Origin: Dolomedes plantarius
Lineage: Eukaryota > Arthropoda > Arachnida > Araneae > Dolomedidae
Length of the DNA: 64,000 nt
NCBI GenBank assembly: GCA_907164885.2
Contig: OU015499.1
Span: forward strand, 155,567,821-155,631,820
Direction: 5' to 3'
The position numbers and the translations under genes are program-made. The notes under the pieces were generated by a model, which saw only the letters and a list, made by a program, of their open reading frames with translations, ran no database searches and was not told where the DNA came from. This document shows, piece after piece, positions 56,819 through 64,000 of this stretch. The first letter of the stretch is position 1; the number at the start of each line of letters is the position of its first letter.

Positions 56819-58630
56819 ATGCATTGTTCGTACCGCATTGATAATCCTCTCTGTAACAATAGTGTAAAACCTTTCACATGCACGATATGTGAGAAAAGAT
56901 TTTCTGTACACAGTACTCTAGAAACACATATCCGCACCCACTCAGCAGAGAAACCTTTCACCTGCACTGTATGTGGGAAAGGATATTCTGTGCAGAATGC
57001 TTTAAAAAAACATCTGTACACTCACACAGAAGTCAAACGTTTCGCCTGCACTGTATGTGAGAGAGGATTTTCTTTTCAGTCTGATTTAAATATGCATCTG
57101 CGCTCCCACACAGGAGAGAAACCTTTCGCCTGCACTATGTGTAAGAAAAGATTTTCACTGCAGAGTAATTTAAAATCACATGTCCTCACACACACAGGAG
57201 ATAAACCTTTCGCCTGCACTGTATGCGAGAAGAGATTTTCGAAACAGAGTTGTTTAGAAAAACATCTCCGCACACACACAGGAGAAAAACCTTTCGCCTG
57301 CACTGAATGTGGAAAAAGATTTTCTCGGCAGGATATTTGTAAAACACATCTTCGCAAGCATACAGGAGAGAAACCTTACGGTTGCACTGTATGTGAGAAA
57401 AGTTTTTCTCAACGGGCTACTTTAATAGGACATCTCCGCACCCACACCGGAGAGAAACCATTCGCCTGCACTGTATGTGGGAAAAGATATTCTGTGCAGC
57501 GTGCTTTAAAAGCGCATCTCTACACACACACAGACGAGAAACCTTTCGCATGTACAGTATGTGGGAAAGGATTCTATGTGCAAAATGCATTAAAAACACA
57601 TCTCCGCATCCACACAGGAGAGAAACCTCTCGCCTGCACTGTATGTGGGAAAAAATTTATTGATCGGGGTGGTTTAAAAAAACATCTCCGCACCCACACA
57701 GGAGAGAAACCTTTTGCCTGCACTGTTTGTGAGGGTAGATTTTCTCAATCGGGGGCTTTAAAAACACATCTCCGCACTCATACAGGAGAGAAACCTTTTG
57801 CCTGCGTTGTGTGTGAGAAAAGATTTGCTCAGCAGAGTAGTTTAAAAACACATCTCCGCACCCACACAGGAGAGAAACTTTTGTCCTGCACTGAATGTGA
57901 GAAGAGGTTTTCAGATCAGGGTTCTTTAAAAACACATATCCGAACCCACACAGGAGAAAAACCTTTCTCCTGCACTGCATGTGCGAAAACATTTTCAGAA
58001 CAGGGTTCTTTAAAAAAACATCTCCGAACCCACACAGGAGAGAAACCTTTCGCCTGCACTGCATGTGGGAAAACATTTTCTGATCAGGGTTATTTAAAAA
58101 GACATCTCCACAGCCACACGGGAGAGAAGCCTTTCGCCTGCACTGTATGTGAGAAAAGATTTTCTTTGCAGAGTTCTTTAAAAATACATCTCCGCTCACA
58201 CACGGGAGAGAAACCTTTCCCCTGCACAGTATGTGGGAAAAGGTTTTCGCAGCAGGGTGGTTTAAACACACATTTTCGCACACACACAGTAGAGAAACCT
58301 TTCGCCTGCGCTGTATGTGAGAAAAGATTTTCTCAACGGTATGACTTAAAAAAACATCACCACACACACACTGGAGAGAAACTTTTCGCTTGTACTGTGT
58401 GTGAGAAGAGGTTTTCTCAAAAGTCTCATTTAAATTCTCATTTTCGCACACACACAGGAGAGAAACCTTTCGCCTGCACTGTATGTGAAAAAAGATTTTC
58501 TTTTCAGGATAATTTAAAAATACATCTCCGCACGCACACAGGAGAGAAACCTTTTGCCTGCACTTATTGCAAGAAAAGATTTTCTCGGCAACATCATTTA
58601 AATGCACATCTCCAAACCCACACAGGATAG
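56819..58630 (+). CDS. 21-finger C2H2 zinc-finger protein, copy B
   Basis: A frame of 603 residues from the first ATG, with the same layout as copy A: about 17 leading residues, then 21 C2H2 fingers with [11 protein letters not shown] linkers, ending at TAG 58,628-58,630. All zinc-ligand cysteines and histidines are present. Predicted nuclear DNA-binding protein; no effector domain visible. An upstream in-frame TAA and a decayed finger ([16 protein letters not shown]) precede the ATG as in copy A. By hand, about 105 of 608 compared positions differ from copy A, 34 of them among the 84 helix positions that contact DNA. Fingers 14 and 15 carry recognition helices that match copy A in reversed order ([16 protein letters not shown]). 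Confidence 0.9.
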   Translation: MHCSYRIDNPLCNNSVKPFTCTICEKRFSVHSTLETHIRTHSAEKPFTCTVCGKGYSVQNALKKHLYTHTEVKRFACTVCERGFSFQSDLNMHLRSHTGEKPFACTMCKKRFSLQSNLKSHVLTHTGDKPFACTVCEKRFSKQSCLEKHLRTHTGEKPFACTECGKRFSRQDICKTHLRKHTGEKPYGCTVCEKSFSQRATLIGHLRTHTGEKPFACTVCGKRYSVQRALKAHLYTHTDEKPFACTVCGKGFYVQNALKTHLRIHTGEKPLACTVCGKKFIDRGGLKKHLRTHTGEKPFACTVCEGRFSQSGALKTHLRTHTGEKPFACVVCEKRFAQQSSLKTHLRTHTGEKLLSCTECEKRFSDQGSLKTHIRTHTGEKPFSCTACAKTFSEQGSLKKHLRTHTGEKPFACTACGKTFSDQGYLKRHLHSHTGEKPFACTVCEKRFSLQSSLKIHLRSHTGEKPFPCTVCGKRFSQQGGLNTHFRTHTVEKPFACAVCEKRFSQRYDLKKHHHTHTGEKLFACTVCEKRFSQKSHLNSHFRTHTGEKPFACTVCEKRFSFQDNLKIHLRTHTGEKPFACTYCKKRFSRQHHLNAHLQTHTG

Positions 58631-59415
58631 ACACCGGTCACGTGCACTGTATCTGAGAAAAGATTTTTCTAAATAGTGTATTTAAAAACACCTCTGCATG
58701 CAGTTGGAAGATAAAGCTTTCGCATGCACTATATATAAGTAAAGATTTCCTTATGAATGTCATTTAGATACCATTTCTGCATTCACGCATTAGAGAAACC
58801 TTTCGCCAGCACTTTATTTCTTGAAAATAGTCGAAAGACACATCCTTCTACCAATTGAGGGATGCAACCAACTCTACTGTCGTATGGCCCTTGATCTTTT
58901 GGCGAAAAGAAATATTCTTGTCCCACTGTGGGGGAAAATATCTTTCATATTCGAATACAATGTGGGGTTTAACAGTATTTATTTAAAGGAAATATCTCTC
59001 GCAATTATGTTTTCGAATTGATTTAGTGTTTTATAACATTCTTCTTTTGAAATGTTTTTTAACTGTATCAATGCGTTATCGGTCACGATCTACGATCTTT
59101 GATGGGATACTTGACCCACCAAAGAGATTGAAGTAAAAAAACTTGGCCATTATACCTGTATACATTTGCCGGAAAGGGTGTCATGAAATGTCACTTATGC
59201 AATACTTCTGGAGTTTGTTTTTGTCTAATATGAAATTATAATTTTTAAGATGTAACTGCTTTGTTCTGCAAATGAGGAAATAAATATGTAAATAAATATT
59301 ATATGGTTTCATATGAAGATTGGATTATTTTTTGCTTTTGTCTCTTAATTATTTTAAATTAATTTAGCTTTCATTTTTTGGATGTGTTTTCTTAAGTGCT
59401 GCCAAAAATAGTATC
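58631..59415 (+). other. 3' flank of zinc-finger gene B
   Basis: Decayed fingers continue after the stop to about 58,820 as in copy A. A block of about 100 bp near 58,825-58,930 (tcgaaagacacatccttcta) is not present in copy A. AATAAA at 59,280-59,285 is conserved. The empty sites of the copy-A BEL and piggyBac insertions lie at 59,405-59,415 (aaatagtatctaacacatgg). Confidence 0.65.
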
Positions 59416-60416
59416 TAACACATGGAGCATATAGTTATACTTTTATGTTATATATCGTCTCAAATTTTTATGTAGGAAATATATAATTTCATTTTAAACA
59501 CAACTTTTAAAAAATGTTTATAAAGTACACAAAGTCTTGTCTAACGAATAATGGACTCGCCTGATTCTTGCAAGATGCTTAGACAGTAAAATTCAAAAAG
59601 CTGTCGCCGGCTTTGCGAGAACGTATGCGGCAAATTAACTACTTCCGGTCGCCGCGACGGCAACCCGCTCGTGCACTAGCAACCACAGGCCTCAAATCCT
59701 GTACCATCTAAGCTCTTGCGTCCAGCAGGGCTAAGATCATCCCAAATCCAAGTCAGAAACGACACCATCCTCTCGCTGTCCTACGATTAGACCATCCAAG
59801 AGCCAATAATTATCAAATTCAATATTTTAGTTCTAATCAACGCAGCCACCTCCTGCCTTCTGCATCAAGTACAACATGTAACAACTTTATTATTTAATTC
59901 ATTACATAAGCGCCAGCTCGAGGCTCTATACAACTTGTTTAGGTAAACATAAAACTGTTCAACTTGTAGAGTCAACTCAAAATAAACATCAATTATCCTA
60001 TTTATATTTATAATAGCATCTAATTATTGTTATCAACAAATAAATGCACCACCTGTGCAGCAAACAATAACATAAAGAAGCACATAAAAGGGTTAAGCAC
60101 ACCAAACAGCAAAAATGACAAGCATAAATAAACCACAAATAGAGGAGAATGACTGCCGCAAAGGCCCCGTAGTTCGATAACACGTATTGGCAAAAATCCT
60201 GTTCATCTCCGCTTTATAACGACTACAATTTTTATCCGTTGACTTATGCGTCTGATGTGTCTTAATACCAGTTCTTTTCTGATAAATCACAATTTCCATA
60301 GACTAAGTTCTTATCGCATAATTCTGGACCATGTGCTTCCTCAGCACAGATCATACATTTCTTACTATTACAGTATTTTGCGGTATGTCCATACTTCCAA
60401 CACCTGTAGCATATAC
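59416..60416. other. backbone of copy B up to the end of homology
   Basis: Matches 27,142-28,143. It ends within the knuckle region of the bottom-strand LINE ORF1 (60,130-60,416; cysteines of TAKYCNSKKCMICAEEA-like reading). No intact gene. Confidence 0.65.
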
Positions 60417-61766
60417 ACTGGTGTTAGAAATTAAGAGAATTAGCAGACTTGATCGATTATCTCTAGAACTACTGTACCGATTTCAATGAAGTTTTATATG
60501 TACATACATTGATACAATACAAAACAAATAACCATTCAATAATTGTAATACACACGCATGATCTTGCGTAACACTCGTTGGAGTCGGAAGGTATGAAATA
60601 GCGGTTGAAGAATAAACAAAAAAATGGGTTAATAGGGGGTGTGGTCCCCTCTTACAGATATACAGGTATCGCAGCGGGATTTCATACTTGAAATAAGGCA
60701 GTTTATCATTTCCTGTGGCAATTGGTCCCACTCGTTCAGCAACGCTGTTTTCATTCCCTGGATGGTTCTCGGAGGGGGGTTGCGAGTTGCAATTGCCCTC
60801 CCCAGAGGGTCGCAGACATACTCTATAGGGTTAAGGTCTGGAGATCTGGCTGGCCAATCCATCCGGCGAATATCCTCACTCCAGAAATTCGTCGACCAGA
60901 AGAGCTCTATGTGGCCTCACGTTATCGTCCATTAAAATGAACTCTGGGCCAACTGCACCCCTGAAAAGGCGAACATAGGGCTCCAAGACCTCATCCCTAT
61001 ACCTCACACCAGTCACAATGCCTCTTTCAAAGACATGGAGAGGTGTGCGGCCATCGAACATGATGCCTGCCCAGACCATTAAACCTCCTCCGCCATAATG
61101 GTCGATTTCGTCGACATTGGAGGGTAGGTAGCGGGTCGGTGTTTTGGCTGAACCGGGACTCATCAGTGAAGAGAACGGTCGCCCATTGATCCATACTCCA
61201 ATCTCTATACTCTCTGCACCATGATAAACGGATTCTCCTGTTCGTAGAAGTGAGTGGGACGCAAACAGCAGGTCTTGCAAACAACCCTCTCTCTCATGAA
61301 GTCTTTTGGAAACAGTCACCCTTGATACACGGGTTCCTGTGGCTGCATACAAGTCACGAGAGAGCTGAGAAGCTGTAGCACTCCTGTTACGCCTCGCTAT
61401 AATCGACAAATGGAGATCTTCACTGGCCGTCGTGGTTCTTGGATGACCTTGCCCAGGCTTTCTCTCGATGGATCCGATATCCTGGAACTGTTTCCATAAG
61501 TTACACACGACGCTGGGCGTTAAATTGAACTCTCTACAAATTTGGACTTGAGATTGGCCTGCTTCTAGCCTCTCCACAATTCGCCGCCTCATTCCATCAT
61601 CTAAACGTTGGTGGTTACTCATTTTTACTGTTACAATTTGAAATTAACTGATTGCTGCAAAATAACACCAAGAAATTCGCCGCGGTGTGCTAGCGAAAGA
61701 AATGCGTCTTAACTTACGCGCGCTTATAAAACCTGTTTCTCTCATGGCTCCGCCTACACACACGTG
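60417..61766 (-). mobile_element. Tc1-like transposon at the right edge of copy B
   Basis: The left end starts cactggtgttagaaatt directly after TA at 60,415-60,416, where copy A reads gtagcatatagttgg without interruption. The right end is probably at cacacacgtg before TA 61,767-61,768; the inverted match there is weak (CAC-GTGT-like). About 1.35 kb, one bottom-strand transposase. Confidence 0.65.
60629..61622 (-). pseudogene. Tc1-like transposase, frameshifted
   Basis: MSNHQRLDDGMRRRIVERLE at 61,622 begins a HTH region (QSQVQICREFNLTPSVVCNL), a GRPR-like linker (KPGQGHPRTT) and a second HTH. In the middle the correct reading moves to another frame (61,284-61,150; WATVLFTDESRF with the first Asp), returns for GGLMVWAGIMFDG and EFILMDDNVRPHRA (second Asp), then shifts again to 60,862 for SPDLNPIEYVCD (catalytic Glu kept). 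Three frameshifts, but all three catalytic acids are still encoded. Confidence 0.88.
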
Positions 61767-61770
61767 TACG

Positions 61771-62503
61771 TGTTAGCAATATGAACTAAGAATTACTTTG
61801 AGGGTCCATTAATTATTTGCCTTTCCGAAGTTTGACGTCATATTTTGCATTTCCATTTTAAGCCGATTCAAATTAAGGCGATTCAATTTATAACTAAGCC
61901 GAATCACTGACGCAAGTTTCGTTTAGATTACGTCATGTTTGGCAAACTGCCGTGCGTCATATAATTAAACATAAAAGTCTTCAGTTTCCGGTAGATGGCG
62001 TATTTCGTAGAAGTTACAACCCAATATTTGAATATCGACTTTTGACATAAGTATATAAGCCGTGAGCACTTTCAGGAAATCTTCAAGGAGCTTGTGCCTG
62101 AGCTGATGACATAACAGGAAGTTGTATCAAGCCTGCCTAGAGTAAAATATTTTTGTATTACTTCCGTATTAAATCCTTATGATAGTCCATCACAGTATGG
62201 GAAAATATACTGTTTTTAAGAATTGATTTAATAGAAAAACCCATTGTTATTAGTGAAAAGGAAGATATAGACATTGTTGTTTTAACTAATTTTAAATATT
62301 TTTTTCAAATCAATAAAACTTTTATGTTATTGTTAAAAGGTTTGTCGTCTATACATTACTTTGAGCATCTTTAATGGTTTTAACGTATACCCTTTTTTAA
62401 CAAACATGGCTTTTACTGCACATTTTTACTCTGCTATTTAAAGATATATAACAGAAGGATTATAAGAATTGCTGACGTACATGTTTTTACATGTACGCTA
62501 ACA
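61771..62503 (+). repeat. 5' LTR of Ty1/copia element
   Basis: It starts TGTTAGCAATATG and ends CATGTACGCTAACA, with 7-bp inverted termini TGTTAGC/GCTAACA. Eight bases further lies ggttatgggc (62,511-62,520), which matches the primer-binding site of copia-like elements that use the internal half of initiator tRNA-Met. The 3' LTR is beyond the window. Confidence 0.75.
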
Positions 62504-62727
62504 ATAGTATGGTTATGGGCAAGCGAGGTTATTGAAGGGATGCGACCATGAAAATATTGAATGAGAGCCTGAAATGTTTTGAACTTTTAAAGTTTTCTTT
62601 TGAAAAATAAAGCAGTATACCAGTGACCCTGAAGATGGGGGGCATAAAATTTAGTATTAATGTTAGTAAATATAGACGACAAGTGAAGTTTTTACTATTA
62701 ATTTGTATTTCGTGACGATAATTGAAA

Positions 62728-64000
62728 ATGCAGGCTCAGATAGTGAAACTGAACGCAAATAACTGGCAATTGGGTCGAAGATATGAAGTACATCCTTATG
62801 AAACGTGGATGATGGGGTATAATAGCAGGTACTGAGCTATTACCTATAATAAAAACTGAGCATGAGAAGATAGTTACAGCAGGTAAAGATACCGATACCT
62901 TTAAAGGTGTATTATGTAAAGATGCGGATGTCATGAAAAATGTAGTTACACAGGCAGGGTATTCTGGCTCTGAAATCACGTATCGCGATATTAGAGATTA
63001 TAATCTCCGTGCTGGAGCAGCGGTTTCCTTGATTTATTTGAATATTTTTCCTGAATTTCGGAAAGTTATAGAAGGAATAGAAAACGCTCGTGAGGCATGG
63101 CTTAAGTTAATATTATTTTTCGAGTCTGACAATAGGTCACGGCATATGCAGCTGATCTCCGAGTTATTTTCCAGCCGAATTCAACCGCATGAAAAAATCA
63201 GCCTATTTGCAGCACGTTTAACAAGAATTTTCGAAAATGTACGTGGAATAATTCACCCTATTAATGAACTTTACGTTAGTTTTCAGTTGCTACGCTACTT
63301 ACCAGAAGCATATGATGGTATATCACAATCCATATTACGGTGGCCAGATGAAAAGTTTAAGTTTAAGGATATTCTTGTGGAGTTAGTGGCAGAGGAATAT
63401 AGATTAACCGTACGGGAACAAGTCCGTAGTAAAGTACATGAGGTTAAGGCCTACTCTGCAGTAACACGCAACAACATGTTTCAGAAGGGCGTGATATGTT
63501 ACGAGTGTAATCAAGTGGGACACATTAAGAAAGATTGTTCTGTTAAAGATCCAGTTTCTAGGTAACAACCTAAACAACTTGTTTCGCCAAGGAATACGTC
63601 ACATTACCAGAAAAGTACGCCAATTCGAAGTCGGTCTCCCTCACGTGGTATGAGTCCTGTACGTCATAAGTCAAGATCAAAACGACCTATTAAGGTGACC
63701 TCTCAGTCAGCTAATTTCGTGCAAGCTTATGTAAGCAATTTCGAAGAGTCTTCAAACTCGTGGACTTTCGATACTGCAGCTAGCCATCATTTCTGTAAGG
63801 TAAAGGACTGGTTCAAGAACTTTGAAGAAATACAGGACGATAAGTTGTCCGTAGCTATCGAGGGTGACTTTCCCGATCATTGGAAAAGGAACTATTCAGC
63901 TTCAGTTTGGTTCCAGAATTTTTCAATTATATAATGTTATGTACTCATCTAATCTTAAATTGAATTTGATTTCAGGTTCTGTTTTGGACAGTCGAGGTCT
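62728..64000 (+). pseudogene. gag-pol: Ty1/copia gag and protease start, window-truncated
   Basis: It begins MQAQIVKLNANNWQL at 62,728 and has a frameshift and a stop near 62,770-62,810. A long open segment 62,933-63,565 carries the copia gag (UBN2-like; AREAWLKLILFFES) and a CCHC knuckle CYECNQVGHIKKDC. A TAA at 63,563-63,565 interrupts the same frame, which resumes with a basic linker and the protease active site WTFDTAASHHFC (63,761-63,796). A frameshift near 63,865 moves translation to a frame reading LKLNLISGSVLDSRGL at the window edge. It belongs to the LTR at 61,771. Confidence 0.85.

Larger units (their letters stand above)
32985..60416. other. segmental duplication, copy B
   Basis: Direct repeat of copy A (1,345-28,143). 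Homology starts next to the mariner fragment and is last seen at gtagcatata (60,416), exactly where a Tc1 element begins. A copia element follows immediately, so the duplication may continue beyond the window. Copy B is the more complete version of the older piggyBac and Mutator-like elements. Confidence 0.9.

Overview
This is animal nuclear DNA, AT-rich, with intron-type splice signals, long gene-free stretches and almost every class of eukaryotic transposon. The two poly-C2H2 zinc-finger genes and the mix of BEL/Pao, piggyBac, Merlin, Mutator-like, Tc1/mariner, pogo, hAT, Helitron and jockey-type sequences suggest an arthropod, most likely a spider. That assignment rests on resemblance only. 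There is no operon, CRISPR array or bacterial feature.

The organising feature is a large direct duplication. Copy A runs from about 1,345 to 28,143 and copy B from about 32,985 to 60,416 or beyond, with a 4.8-kb spacer. The shared backbone is colinear: 1,345-2,267 with 33,688-34,540; 4,986-7,866 with 35,689-42,865; 7,877-19,039 with 49,393-59,415; 27,142-28,143 with 59,416-60,416. Each copy carries one zinc-finger gene, at 16,546-18,357 and 56,819-58,630. These are the only intact, plausibly functional host genes seen. Each has 21 C2H2 fingers with an in-frame stop just upstream of the first finger remnant, and each lies downstream of a conserved 3' splice site.

Transposons that entered only one copy leave a natural empty site in the other, which fixes their ends. 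Copy A only: a Helitron (2,268-4,985), a possible solo LTR (14,372-14,763), a BEL/Pao element with near-identical LTRs (19,040-24,862) and a piggyBac element (24,871-27,137) a few bases away. A hAT MITE (10,454-11,081) lies in sequence that copy B lacks. Copy B only: a TTAA-flanked MITE (33,017-33,683), an inverted Helitron cluster (34,543-35,668), a Merlin element with a second Merlin inside it (36,144-39,694), a tRNA-derived SINE (40,294-40,475), a Tc1 element inside a second piggyBac (44,179-45,637), a pogo/Tigger derivative (49,945-51,056) and a Tc1 element (60,417-61,766) at the right edge of detectable homology. Copy A lost about 6.5 kb that copy B keeps (42,866-49,392: the rest of the older piggyBac and most of a Mutator-like element), leaving a perfect hairpin at the junction.

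The spacer (28,143-32,985) holds the rest of a LINE ORF1, a degenerate piggyBac, a truncated BEL/Pao 5' end and a mariner fragment. The left edge (1-1,297) has a 148-bp tandem repeat and a 5'-truncated Helitron. The right edge (61,771-64,000) is the start of a Ty1/copia element cut by the window.

Nearly all transposase and polyprotein genes are broken. The strongest biological signal is the pair of zinc-finger paralogues: their differences are concentrated at the predicted DNA-contact residues, as expected if the two arrays were driven to read different DNA targets. A second theme is short perfect hairpins, several present in only one copy, which look like templated repair scars.
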